This document shows positions 54,298 to 63,284 of a DNA stretch of 64,000 nt, piece after piece (the stretch's first letter is position 1; each line of letters opens with the position of its first letter). Origin of the DNA: Granulicella arctica (GTDB lineage: Bacteria > Acidobacteriota > Terriglobia > Terriglobales > Acidobacteriaceae); contig NZ_JAGTUT010000001.1 in assembly GCF_025685605.1 (NCBI RefSeq), forward strand, positions 3,410,001 through 3,474,000. The letters run 5' to 3'. The notes beneath the pieces were generated by a model that worked only from the letters and a program-made list of their open reading frames with translations, did not search any database and was not told the DNA's origin. A program made the position numbers and the translations under genes.

Positions 54298-54432
54298 CGA
54301 GTTCCTGAGTCGATACTCCCCAAAGAAGGTGGCCGCGCTTGAAAGCCAGCAGGATATAGTCAGGGTGGCGATTCTTCGCGGCCTTGCTCAGGCGTGCGAT
54401 CAGGAAACCTCATACCGAAGCGCGGAACGGCA

Positions 54433-55785
54433 ATGCTGGATGAGCCGGAGCAGGACTACGCTCCATCATCCTCGCGGTCCGGCGCTCCCCGGCGGGCCTC
54501 ATCGAGGACGCCAGCGAATCCGCGCCACGACTATGGTGAGGACTTCGCAGGCGAGTATGACGGTGCTCGTCCGCCGGACGAGAGTCGCCCACGCCAGCGA
54601 AGCCTGAAGCTGAAGGTACGTACGCGTGTGCCCCAGAGCCTTGCTGGCCGCATCGCCACAGGTCTGGCTCTCCTGCTCATTCTGGGGACCGGGATCGCGC
54701 TGCTGATGCTGACCCGCACCTTCCTGCTCCACGACAGCCGCTTCATGATTCACTCGCGCTCGGCCATCGAGATTCAGGGCAACAAGCACCTGACGCAGGC
54801 CCAACTGCTCGATATCTTTGGCGATGATATTGATCGAAACATCTTTCGTGTCTCCCTCACAGATCGGCAGGCAGAGCTGGAAGCTTTGCCGTGGGTGCAG
54901 CACGCGACGTTGATGCGGCTACTTCCAGGCCGTCTTCGTGTTTCGGTTGTTGAGCGCATTCCGGTAGCTTTTGTCCGGCAGGGCAGCCACATTGGCCTGG
55001 TGGATGGGAATGGTGTGCTGCTCGACATGGCACCCTCCGGGACAGCGGCCCAGACCGAACCCCACTACTCGTTTCCGGTTGTGAGCGGCTTGTCCGCCAA
55101 CGACCCGGCGTCTACACGCGCGGCGAGGATGAAGATCTACGAGCGGTTCCGGTCAGACCTGGATTCGTCGGGCGAGAAGGTCTCCGAAGTGTTGAGCGAT
55201 GTTGACCTCTCGAATCCTGAAGATGTGAAGGCACTGATCCCGGCAAACTCTTCCGAGATCCTGGTGCACTTCGGTGACGATCACTTCCTTGAGCGCTATC
55301 GTCGCTTTCAGGAACATCTGCCTACATGGCATACACAGTATCCAAATCTTGCCTCCGTGGATATGCGCTACGAGCGAGAGGTGGTGCTGGACATGGCAGG
55401 CTCCGCCGCCGCAAAGGCTGATGTGGTAACTAACGTGAAACCGGCGACGCCAACGGTAAAACCGGTCGCCGCAGTACCTCATCCTGCTATCGTGCGCGGG
55501 ATTAAAAAAGCGCCAGTGAAGCCGACGGTTCATCCTCTGGTGAAAGCATCGTCGCACAAGCCGGTAGGAGCGCCCAAAGCAAAGCCTCATGCGGCTGCAC
55601 CGGTCAGCAAGCCTGTCGTGAAGCCCGCCACACCGGCAGCGGCCATCCCAGTGGCGAGTGCGCCTCAACCTGCGGCTTCGTCTGCCAGCGCTGCAGCCCG
55701 CAGCGGTTATCTTGCAAAGCCGGCGGCAGGTAAGCCAGCGATTTCGACTGTTCCATCTCATGCTCCCCAGGTACCCTCGCGATGA
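54433..55785 (+). CDS. ftsQ: Cell division protein FtsQ with long C-terminal tail
   Basis: 450 residues from ATG 54433; a GTG at 54394 is an alternative. Long charged cytoplasmic part (about 70 residues), one membrane segment (IATGLALLLILGTGIALLML), the POTRA domain (IEIQGNKHLTQAQLLDIFGD ... LRVSVVERIPVAFVR) and the FtsQ beta domain. After about residue 330 a tail of roughly 120 residues follows, made of Ala/Pro/Lys/Val (KPVGAPKAKPHAAAPVSKP), not found in E. coli FtsQ. It links the divisome with FtsL and FtsB. Overlaps ftsA by ATGA. Confidence 0.93.
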   Translation: MLDEPEQDYAPSSSRSGAPRRASSRTPANPRHDYGEDFAGEYDGARPPDESRPRQRSLKLKVRTRVPQSLAGRIATGLALLLILGTGIALLMLTRTFLLHDSRFMIHSRSAIEIQGNKHLTQAQLLDIFGDDIDRNIFRVSLTDRQAELEALPWVQHATLMRLLPGRLRVSVVERIPVAFVRQGSHIGLVDGNGVLLDMAPSGTAAQTEPHYSFPVVSGLSANDPASTRAARMKIYERFRSDLDSSGEKVSEVLSDVDLSNPEDVKALIPANSSEILVHFGDDHFLERYRRFQEHLPTWHTQYPNLASVDMRYEREVVLDMAGSAAAKADVVTNVKPATPTVKPVAAVPHPAIVRGIKKAPVKPTVHPLVKASSHKPVGAPKAKPHAAAPVSKPVVKPATPAAAIPVASAPQPAASSASAAARSGYLAKPAAGKPAISTVPSHAPQVPSR

Positions 55786-57011
55786 ATCAGAAGCAGACCA
55801 ACTTAATAACCGTTCTCGATGCCGGCAGCCAGAAGAGCATCGTCCTCGTCGCGGAGTTGCAGGATGGCGTCCTTCGCTATCGCGGCCACGGCATCGAGCC
55901 GTCGCTCGGGATGCGCAAGGGACTGATCGCCGAGCTTGGCCCTGCTGCCGAGGCGATCAATCGCGCCGCGCTGACTGCAGAGCGCATCGCCAAAGAGGGA
56001 ATCGAGACGGCGGTAGTCGGCATTGGCGGCACGCATGTTCGGGGTGTCAACAGCCGGGGCGGCATCAGCATGGGTAGCCGCATGCGCGAGATTACGCGCG
56101 AAGAGGTGAAAGCAGCCGTCGACCGCGCGCGGTCCGTTGCCCTGCCTCCTGATCGCGAGGTGCTGCATCTCCTGCCGCAGGAGTTCATTCTTGACGACCA
56201 GGCCGGTATTCACGATCCGATGGGCATGGTGGGGAACAAGTTAGAGGTCAATCTGCATCTTTCGACCTGCTCGGGTGGTATTGCCCAGAGTGTGGTGACA
56301 TGCGCGAATCGAGCCGGGCTCGAAGTCGAAGATACCGTCTACGAAGGGCTGGCCGCAGCCGAGGCAGTTCTTTCGCCCGACGAGCGCGAGCTTGGTGTCT
56401 GCGTCATGGACATCGGGGCAAGCACGACGGAGCTAGCAGTTTTCTTCGAAGGATCGATCGCTCATACCGCTGTACTTCCGATTGGTGGCGATCATTTTAC
56501 GAATGACCTTGCTGTCGGCCTGCATGTAAGCGTGCAGGAGGCCGAGCAGTTGAAGCATGTCTATGGAAACTGCGTTGTCACCTCCGTGCCGCAGCTAAAC
56601 GAGATTGAGATTGGTGGTGATCTGTCTGTCTCGGGCGGTCAACCGGCACGCATGGTGCGGCAGCGGTTCCTTGCAGAGATTCTTGAGCCACGTGCGCGTG
56701 AATTGTTTACCCTGCTCCGCAATAACCTGCGTGATGGTGGGGTTCTCGAAGCGCTGGGTGCTGGTTGCGTGCTTACAGGCGGCGGAGCCAACCTTGCCGG
56801 TCTGCTCGACAATGCTGAGAGTCTGCTGCGGGTTCCCGCTCGGATTGGATATCCCGTACCCCTCTCGCGCATGCCGCCTGAGCTTGCAAAGCCGGAGTAT
56901 TCGGCAGCCATCGGGATGCTGCTATATACCCACCGGACACAGATCCGGCGGGCCAGCGAGGAGCAGGGACTTCGAGCGAAGCTGAAGGCAATCTTTGCCG
57001 GCAGCTTCTAG
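55782..57011 (+). CDS. ftsA: Cell division protein FtsA
   Basis: 409 residues, actin-like ATPase that anchors FtsZ to the membrane. Phosphate-1 loop NLITVLDAGSQKSIV, the 1C domain region HVRGVNSRGGISMG, phosphate-2 CVMDIGASTTELAVF, and adenosine loop LTGGGANLAGL. The C-terminal amphipathic membrane helix (LRAKLKAIFAGSF) is present. Start ATG overlaps the ftsQ stop by four bases. Its last bases CTAG carry the stop codons of both ftsA and the convergent SDR gene. ftsZ does not follow but lies 4.6 kb away on the other strand. Confidence 0.95.
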   Translation: MNQKQTNLITVLDAGSQKSIVLVAELQDGVLRYRGHGIEPSLGMRKGLIAELGPAAEAINRAALTAERIAKEGIETAVVGIGGTHVRGVNSRGGISMGSRMREITREEVKAAVDRARSVALPPDREVLHLLPQEFILDDQAGIHDPMGMVGNKLEVNLHLSTCSGGIAQSVVTCANRAGLEVEDTVYEGLAAAEAVLSPDERELGVCVMDIGASTTELAVFFEGSIAHTAVLPIGGDHFTNDLAVGLHVSVQEAEQLKHVYGNCVVTSVPQLNEIEIGGDLSVSGGQPARMVRQRFLAEILEPRARELFTLLRNNLRDGGVLEALGAGCVLTGGGANLAGLLDNAESLLRVPARIGYPVPLSRMPPELAKPEYSAAIGMLLYTHRTQIRRASEEQGLRAKLKAIFAGSF

Positions 57012-58108
57012 TCGAAGGATGGGATGATGCGGTCGCGCCTGAGCCGGTCGAAGAGGCTGGTAAAGGATGTCGGCGTGTCCTGATAGATCTCAAATCCGAG
57101 CTTTCTGCTCTTGCTCATATCGTTCACGCATTCAAGCTCGCGCCCCAGATCTCCGTCGGTATGCCACCACGATGCAAGCTTGTCGACATTCGGCTCGGCA
57201 AGACCATACTTCGCTGCCATCGTCTTCCAGATAGAACCTGCACCGGCCATACGCGGGGCGAGCGGTGAGATGGGTTCCGGTGGCCCTGACGCCTCCACCC
57301 CAAAGTAAGCGGCAAGCTGCGGCCACAGCCAGCGCCAGCGGAATATGTCGCCGTTGACCACATTGAAAGCCTGATCGCGGGCCTGCGGAGCGGTCGAAGC
57401 CCACTCAAGATGCTGCGCAAGCAGTAGTGCGTCCGTGACGTCGGTCAACGCGTTCCATTGCAGATGAGAGCCGGGGAAGATGAAGGGCTGACCAGTCTCG
57501 CGGCAGATCGACGCATACACTGCAAGTGTGACACCCATGTTCATCGCATTGCCGAGTGCATAGCCGATCATGCTGTGCGGCCGGTGAACGCTCCATCCAA
57601 ACCCGCCGCGCTTTGCAGCCGCGAAGAGGACATCTTCCTGGGTGTAATAAAAGTTCTCACCGGGCAGACGCGGCGTGTCTTCGCGGAAAGGCGTCTCCGC
57701 TGACGTTTGCCCGTAGGCCTCGAAGGGTCCGCGATACTGTTTCGTCCCTGTGACGAGAGCCGCATGGGTAAGCTGGCTTGTACCTTCCAGTGCAGCGAAG
57801 AGGTTCTCGATCATTGCGCCGTTTACCTTAACGTTCTCCGTTTCGGTCTCCTGCCGCAGCCAGGTACAAAAGAAGACGTGCGACACCTTGATGCCGCTTA
57901 GCGCGTCACGAAGAGAACTCGGCTTCAGCAGGTCAGCGGCTACGGGGAGAATATCGGGGGATGTGCCGGGGTTACGGGCAAGCCCGTAGACCTTCCAGCC
58001 GTTGGACGAAAGATGTGCAGCAAGGTTTCTGCCAGTAATGCCAGTCGATCCGACGACTAAGGCGGTGCGTTGCTCCGTACCCGAGATGCTGGTTGATGCG
58101 GTATCCAT
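57008..58108 (-). CDS. SDR family reductase, PRISE-like
   Basis: 366 residues. Rossmann motif GSTGITGRNLAAHL close to the N-terminus; GLARNPG suggests NADPH binding. Family-typical stretches of the progesterone 5-beta-reductase/iridoid synthase-like group: VFFCTWLRQETE, the active-site Tyr/Lys region NFYYTQEDVL, HRPHSMIGYALGNAMN, and FNVVNGDIFRWRWLWPQLA. These atypical extended SDRs reduce enone C=C bonds; the substrate here is unknown. First of the - strand block after ftsA; 45 bases separate it from tsaE. Confidence 0.9.
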   Translation of the reverse strand: MDTASTSISGTEQRTALVVGSTGITGRNLAAHLSSNGWKVYGLARNPGTSPDILPVAADLLKPSSLRDALSGIKVSHVFFCTWLRQETETENVKVNGAMIENLFAALEGTSQLTHAALVTGTKQYRGPFEAYGQTSAETPFREDTPRLPGENFYYTQEDVLFAAAKRGGFGWSVHRPHSMIGYALGNAMNMGVTLAVYASICRETGQPFIFPGSHLQWNALTDVTDALLLAQHLEWASTAPQARDQAFNVVNGDIFRWRWLWPQLAAYFGVEASGPPEPISPLAPRMAGAGSIWKTMAAKYGLAEPNVDKLASWWHTDGDLGRELECVNDMSKSRKLGFEIYQDTPTSFTSLFDRLRRDRIIPSFD

Positions 58109-58153
58109 CTACATACAGATGCTGTAGGAGCTGAGAAGACGCTGGTGAGAAGC

Positions 58154-58591
58154 CTACTTTACGCGCACAAAGAACATCCGCTCATCACCGTCGCCGTGTT
58201 CGATGGCGATTTCTCCATCGGCTCTGGCGACGATGCTTGGGAACTTCTCGCCCCACTCGACGAGGACGAGTGCATCAGGTTCGGCGGCCATCTCATCGAT
58301 GCCAAGCGTCAGAAGCTCGCGCTCGGTTTCGAGACGATACAGATCCAGATGATAGAGGCGAATTGTTTTGCCCTGATAGGAATGAACGAGCGTAAACGTC
58401 GGACTGGTGACATCCTCTGGCTCGGCCGCACCAAGGAAAGTGGCGATTCCTTTCACCAGCGTGGTCTTGCCGGCACCCAACTCCCCGCGAAGCACGATCA
58501 GCTTTGGGGCAGGAAGCATAAGCTCGGCGACATTCTGACCGATGGCCAGCGTGCCGTTGACGGAGCGCGTCTTGAATCTGCGTTCGATCAT
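58154..58591 (-). CDS. tsaE: tRNA threonylcarbamoyladenosine biosynthesis ATPase TsaE
   Basis: 145 residues from ATG 58591, which overlaps the nnr stop as ATGA; an in-frame GTG at 58612 is less likely. P-loop GELGAGKTTLVKG, then SPTFTLVHSYQG and HLDLYRLE, LVEWGEKFP: all family signatures. Together with TsaB and TsaD it makes t6A37 in tRNAs reading ANN codons. Coupled to nnr, an arrangement known in many bacteria. Confidence 0.95.
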   Translation of the reverse strand: MIERRFKTRSVNGTLAIGQNVAELMLPAPKLIVLRGELGAGKTTLVKGIATFLGAAEPEDVTSPTFTLVHSYQGKTIRLYHLDLYRLETERELLTLGIDEMAAEPDALVLVEWGEKFPSIVARADGEIAIEHGDGDERMFFVRVK

Positions 58592-60174
58592 GTGTGAAGG
58601 CCAGTCAGCCACGTAAAGCCGTTTGCGTCTTTAACTCGATAGCGAAAGGCATCGGTTAGATGAGCAAGCGTATCGGTTGCGAGAACAGTGTGCTCGTCCA
58701 TAGCGTGCGCGGCAAAGTCGGCGGCGAGTCCATGGAGGTAGACCGCAGCCTCAACAGCACGCGCGACATCGGTGGGGAACTGGCCAAGCATCGCGGCGAC
58801 AATGCCTGTGAGGATATCCCCGCTACCACCCTTGGCCATCGCCGGATTGCCCGTGGTGTTGACGGCAATCGCCCCATCAGGGTGGGCTATCATGGTGCGC
58901 CACCCTTTCAGAATCAACGTCACCTGGTGCTTCGTTGCAAACTCGCGGGCAAGGTTGATCCGGTCAGACTCGACCTCTTTCACCGTCTTGCCGAGCAGTC
59001 GCGCCATCTCGCCGGGATGAGGTGTCAGCACAACGGTTCGGCCGTTGCCGTCGAGTAGCTCGGTGCGGCCTGCAAATGCGTTGAGTGCATCGGCATCAAT
59101 GACGAGGGGCAGCGTCGTCTTAGCGACCAACTGTCGTGCAAATTCAGAGGCCTCGCCATCGGTCGAGAGCCCGGGACCTATTGCCAGAACCTTGATACCC
59201 TTCAGTAATTTCTCGAGCTTCGTATCTTCGAGATTGGAGAGAGAAGCCGCACCTGCAACCTCCTCAAGCGGAGTCACCATGAGTTCGGGAGTGATGAGGG
59301 CTACCGTGTTCATGATCGAGATCGGTACCGCAGTCGTCACAAGGCCCGCGCCGGTGCGAAGCGCGGCTAAGGAAGACATCGAAGGTGCGCCCGCTTTCCC
59401 GTAGCTTCCGCCGATCAGCAGGATATGACCGAACTTACCCTTGTTCGAATTGACGTCGCGCGGAGCCTCGGCAATTGCCTTCGAGCTTCCGGCCCAGCTA
59501 AGGCCAGAGGTGGATTGAATTGCTTCTGCAGGAGAACCGATCGCAGCGACGACGACGGGGCCGAAGGTGCGCTCCGTAAGGTGACCAAAGACGTGCGCCA
59601 TCTTCGACGTCGTAAACGTCACCACGGCGTCTGCGCGGAAGGCGCCCTCGGCGTTCTGTGAGGTGGAGTCGGCATCCCATCCGGACGGCAGATCGACAGC
59701 GACAACCGGGGTCTTCCGTTTGGTTAAGAGATCTCGTGCTGTGACGGCCAGACCGCGCAGTGGAGGCTTGAATCCCGTGCCAACCACGGCATCGATAAAA
59801 AGGTCAGTGTCCTCAAAAGCAATGAGCAACGCGGCTTCATTGGGGATCTCGATGATCTCTGCATGAGGGGTGGAATGCTGAAGCTGTGCAAACGCGGATG
59901 CTGCTTCACCCTTCAGCTCACCGGGGCTACCCAGCAGAAGAACGCGCATCTGGCGTCCCGCCTGGGCTAGAGCGTGCGCTGCAACAAAGCCATCGCCCCC
60001 GTTGTTACCCTTGCCGCACAGAATCGATATACGAGAGGCGTCTGGATACTGGCTGAGGCAGAACGTGGCTACAGCACCTCCAGCAGCAGCCATAAGGTCG
60101 GACAGAGGGATGGCGAACTCCTCCGCAGAGCGCCGGTCGATGGCGCCCATCTCTTCTGCGGTGACTATCTTCAT
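58588..60174 (-). CDS. nnr: Bifunctional NAD(P)H-hydrate epimerase/dehydratase
   Basis: 528 residues, fusion of the YjeF N-terminal epimerase (about 1-215, GKGNNGGDGFVAAHALAQAG and VDLPSGWDADS) and the ribokinase-like ADP-dependent dehydratase (about 225-520, GSYGKAGAPSMSSLAALRTG, LTPHPGEMARLLG, NPAMAKGGSGDILTG). Repairs hydrated NAD(P)H. Overlaps tsaE downstream by four bases and starts 31 bases after the stop of the penicillin-binding protein gene, so ftsZ-PBP-nnr-tsaE-SDR could form one - strand transcript. Confidence 0.95.
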   Translation of the reverse strand: MKIVTAEEMGAIDRRSAEEFAIPLSDLMAAAGGAVATFCLSQYPDASRISILCGKGNNGGDGFVAAHALAQAGRQMRVLLLGSPGELKGEAASAFAQLQHSTPHAEIIEIPNEAALLIAFEDTDLFIDAVVGTGFKPPLRGLAVTARDLLTKRKTPVVAVDLPSGWDADSTSQNAEGAFRADAVVTFTTSKMAHVFGHLTERTFGPVVVAAIGSPAEAIQSTSGLSWAGSSKAIAEAPRDVNSNKGKFGHILLIGGSYGKAGAPSMSSLAALRTGAGLVTTAVPISIMNTVALITPELMVTPLEEVAGAASLSNLEDTKLEKLLKGIKVLAIGPGLSTDGEASEFARQLVAKTTLPLVIDADALNAFAGRTELLDGNGRTVVLTPHPGEMARLLGKTVKEVESDRINLAREFATKHQVTLILKGWRTMIAHPDGAIAVNTTGNPAMAKGGSGDILTGIVAAMLGQFPTDVARAVEAAVYLHGLAADFAAHAMDEHTVLATDTLAHLTDAFRYRVKDANGFTWLTGLHT

Positions 60175-60205
60175 GATCTCTCCAGACGATTGGTGCCAGT
60201 GCTGC

Positions 60206-61450
60206 TTAGCGCGTGCCGTTCAGTGCGACTGTCTGAACCTTGGGCGTGAAGTAGCTCTTATCGTAGAGAGCGCGATAGAACTGCCCAGTCAGTTCAGCGG
60301 CTTTTGGTCCAAAGGTTGGTCGTCCACCTTCGAGAAAAATCACCGTAACGATACGACCAGTCGGCGTCTCGGCATAGGAACCGAACCAGCCGAACCGGGT
60401 CCCGTTGTTCGAGCATGTACCCGTCTTCCCCATCACGGGAAATTCGCTGAAGTTGGCTTTGAGGGAACGGGCCGTTCCATTATTTACGGCGCCAGCCATG
60501 CCAGGGATGATCTCCGGGAGGATCGGCGCAATGTTCAGGATGCGCTTTACCTTCGGGTTGAAGCTTGCAACCTGCTCCTGCGTCTCAGGATGCTGCAGAT
60601 AGTACAACGTGCCACCGTTCGCGATGGCCGAGACGATTGCGCCGAGTTGCAGAGGCGTCATCGAGATGCTCTCGCCAAATGAGCACATCCGTCCTACGCC
60701 GCCCATCTTCTGCGGTAGTTCCTGGTCGGGATAAATGCCGAGTTGTTCGCCCTGAATCTGATAGCCGGCGAGTTCGCCGAGGCCAAACTCATTCGCGTAG
60801 TGCTTCACGCGCTCGAAGCCAAGCGTACGGCCCAGGACCTCAAAGAAAGGATTGATCGATTTAGCAAGTGCGTAAGTCAGGTCGACCCGATATCCGCCAC
60901 CAAGGCTTACTGGAGTGTCCCTCTTGATCAGGCCTTCTTCAAGCGCAGCCAAAGCGACGGTCAGCTTGATAGTCGAGCAAGGTTCTGCCCCGCTTGAGAG
61001 TGCGAGCTTCTGATTTACCATCGCGAGAATGCGCCCGCTCGATGGATCGATTGCGAGAGCCGTGCCGTTCATGTTTCCGAGAGCCTGAATGGCTGCTGCA
61101 CGTACGGTCGGATCTTCTCCAGCGGTAACATCGCCCAGTGTCAGGTTGTCCGCGTTCTCTGCGAAGGAGCTTGCTGAAAAGCGTTCCGAATAGCGTGTAC
61201 GGCGAACCGCAAGAACAGCTCGTCCGCCCCGTCTGCCCCGCGCACCGCGTACCGTGACCACGACCTTCGAGCCTCGGGCGCGGCTTACTTTCCCATGCGC
61301 TGCCGTGGCCTTTGTTCGTCCCACAGGTCTGGCGGCAGCATGTACTGACTTCGCCCGCACGGGAGCCCGATGAGTCGAAGCAAACAACGGTGTACCCATC
61401 GTGCATGCCAGGATGGTACACAGCAGTACGTTGCAAGCCCGGCCCATCAT
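60206..61450 (-). CDS. Penicillin-binding transpeptidase (class B-like, short)
   Basis: 414 residues from ATG 61450; GTG 61486 would extend by 12. Hydrophobic N-terminal signal or anchor (NVLLCTILACTMGTPLFA), then an Arg/Lys/Ala/Gly-rich linker of about 60 residues (GARGRRGGRAVLAVRRTR). The transpeptidase domain has STIK (Ser159, Lys162), SIN (Ser198) and KTGT (Lys342), the three penicillin-binding motifs. It lacks the dimerisation domain of FtsI and PBP2, so it could be a soluble or anchored D,D-transpeptidase or a carboxypeptidase-like protein. Location next to ftsZ suggests a division role. A 115-base gap separates it from ftsZ. Confidence 0.88.
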   Translation of the reverse strand: MMGRACNVLLCTILACTMGTPLFASTHRAPVRAKSVHAAARPVGRTKATAAHGKVSRARGSKVVVTVRGARGRRGGRAVLAVRRTRYSERFSASSFAENADNLTLGDVTAGEDPTVRAAAIQALGNMNGTALAIDPSSGRILAMVNQKLALSSGAEPCSTIKLTVALAALEEGLIKRDTPVSLGGGYRVDLTYALAKSINPFFEVLGRTLGFERVKHYANEFGLGELAGYQIQGEQLGIYPDQELPQKMGGVGRMCSFGESISMTPLQLGAIVSAIANGGTLYYLQHPETQEQVASFNPKVKRILNIAPILPEIIPGMAGAVNNGTARSLKANFSEFPVMGKTGTCSNNGTRFGWFGSYAETPTGRIVTVIFLEGGRPTFGPKAAELTGQFYRALYDKSYFTPKVQTVALNGTR

Positions 61451-61565
61451 CTGCTTTGATCCCACGTTGCTCTCCCGAGACGACACTCGTTCAGCGTCTG
61501 CCCTGCTCTAACTTTACTTGAATGCAGGCTTTGCCGTGTCCGCGGGTCGGTGTGACCTGTCAAAC

Positions 61566-63104
61566 CTAGTTGCCGCGACGTAAGAAAGCGGGTATATCGA
61601 GTTCGTCGGACTCCCGCTGGTCCACCTCGACGGTGTTCGCGGTAACAAACGACGGATTCCTCACAACCGGCTCTGCCACAAGGGGCTCCCAGGGAGCGGT
61701 GCTCTTTGGCACTCCGGGCTGGAGATCGACCGACAGGCGGAAGTCGTGTTCGCTGACCCGCCGCGGTTCCGAACTTCTTTCGGGAGGAACTGATGAGAAT
61801 GTCTCCCGTATCCGCGGCGGTTCGAGCTCGTGGGAGGAGCGAAAGAAGTCGTCGTCGAAGACAGAAGCACGTACCGGGATCAGGGCGTCCGTCACTGGCG
61901 GTGCGACGCGCTGCTGCTGTTCTTCAGGTTGGGCCGGAGCTTCGGGAGCAGCCGGCTCAGGATCCGGAGAGCCTGCGGGCTTCACGTCCAACTCATTGGC
62001 GGTCTCGCTGGCAAACCGCGCGATGGGTGGCTGCGGGATCGAATACCGCTTGATGGGCACATCCTGACGGCTGCCAGGAAACGCTGGCTCGGCGTGCATG
62101 CGATCGCGACGAATCGGCAGCTCTTCCTGACGGAAACCCGTCGCGATCACGGTGATCTTCACCTCGTCACCCATGTTCTCGTCCAGCACCGCGCCGAAGA
62201 TGATGTTTGCATCCTCGTGGGCGGCGTTCTGGATGATGCTCGAGGCTTCATTCACTTCGCTGAGCTTGAGGCTGCTCGAGCCGGTGATGTTGATCAGGAT
62301 TCCGCGTGCACCATCGATAGCGCCCGCCTCAAGCAGAGGAGAAGCCATGGCCGCAACCGCAGCGTCGACCGCACGGTTGCTCCCAGCCCGCGAGGCCGTG
62401 CCCATCACGGCGTAGCCCATGCCAGCCATTGTGGTCTTCACGTCGGCGAAGTCACGGTTGATGACGCCAGGAATGGTGATGATGTCCGAAATACCTTGAA
62501 CGCCCTGCCGCAGCACGTCATCGGCAATCCGAAATGACTCGAAGAAGCCCGCATCCTTTGCAACCGCAAGCAGTTTCTCATTGGGGATCACGATGAGCGT
62601 GTCGACAGACTCGAGCAACTCCTGCATGCCTCGCTCAGCCTGCATCATGCGGCGCTTACCTTCGAATGCGAACGGTCGGGTGACGACGGCGACGGTGAGT
62701 GCGCCCATCTCGCTGGCAAGCGAGGCGATCACGGGAGCGGCTCCTGTGCCTGTCCCTCCGCCGAGACCGGCGGTCACGAAGACCATGTCCGCGCCCTCAA
62801 GCGCCTCGATAATCTTGTCTGAATCTTCCAGGGCAGCGCGGCGGCCAATATCAGGATTTGATCCTGCCCCAAGGCCGCTGGTCAGCTTGACACCAAGCTG
62901 CAGCTTGACCGATGCGTTCGAGACCTGGAGAGCCTGTGCGTCTGTATTGGCAGCGATAAACTCTACGCCTTCGAGATGGGCCGCGATCATGCGATTGACA
63001 GCGTTATTACCGCCACCACCGACGCCAATGACCTTGATGCGCGCTCCATTTGGGACCTCATCCTGATAATGGATGCGAATATCGTCGTTCGGCAGATTGT
63101 TCAT
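61566..63104 (-). CDS. ftsZ: Cell division GTPase FtsZ
   Basis: 512 residues from ATG 63104 ([13 protein letters not shown]); AGGAG lies 11 bases upstream. Tubulin-like GTPase: T1 loop [13 protein letters not shown], the signature GGGTGTG (residues 115-121), and T7 loop [10 protein letters not shown]. It polymerises into the Z ring. The linker (about 340-500) is long and acidic/Pro-rich compared with E. coli (383 residues total), and the C-terminal peptide [13 protein letters not shown], which binds FtsA, is intact. Unusually for this cluster it lies on the strand opposite ftsA. Confidence 0.97.
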   Translation of the reverse strand: MNNLPNDDIRIHYQDEVPNGARIKVIGVGGGGNNAVNRMIAAHLEGVEFIAANTDAQALQVSNASVKLQLGVKLTSGLGAGSNPDIGRRAALEDSDKIIEALEGADMVFVTAGLGGGTGTGAAPVIASLASEMGALTVAVVTRPFAFEGKRRMMQAERGMQELLESVDTLIVIPNEKLLAVAKDAGFFESFRIADDVLRQGVQGISDIITIPGVINRDFADVKTTMAGMGYAVMGTASRAGSNRAVDAAVAAMASPLLEAGAIDGARGILINITGSSSLKLSEVNEASSIIQNAAHEDANIIFGAVLDENMGDEVKITVIATGFRQEELPIRRDRMHAEPAFPGSRQDVPIKRYSIPQPPIARFASETANELDVKPAGSPDPEPAAPEAPAQPEEQQQRVAPPVTDALIPVRASVFDDDFFRSSHELEPPRIRETFSSVPPERSSEPRRVSEHDFRLSVDLQPGVPKSTAPWEPLVAEPVVRNPSFVTANTVEVDQRESDELDIPAFLRRGN

Positions 63105-63214
63105 CGTGTCAGCACTCCTGATGCTTGGTTCTGCTGCGTCTTCCTGGATAGGATGCAGTCGTCCACTCAATTCTCACACCTGAATTGCCGGTGCAAAATT
63201 TAGCTTTGCAGAGT

Positions 63215-63230
63215 GAACCAAGCTTGGTTC
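63215..63230. promoter_or_regulatory. 16-bp palindrome upstream of ftsZ
   Basis: GAACCAAGCTTGGTTC is a perfect palindrome 111 bases upstream of the ftsZ start. Its half GCTTGGTTC recurs once at 63123-63131, 99 bases away and close to the start codon. On the coding strand the palindrome precedes a TAAATT that could be a -10 element, so the site may cover a -35. Regulator unknown. Confidence 0.5.
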
Positions 63231-63284
63231 GGGTACGGGTCATTGTGGGCAGGAATGTTACCGGCATCCGTGCTTGTGGAGGTT

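Noticed and set aside
54236..54607. 123-residue frame spanning the murC end and ftsQ start
   Set aside because: Both ends overlap well-supported genes in other frames; only the middle part looks coding-like, so it is mentioned as a possible remnant only.
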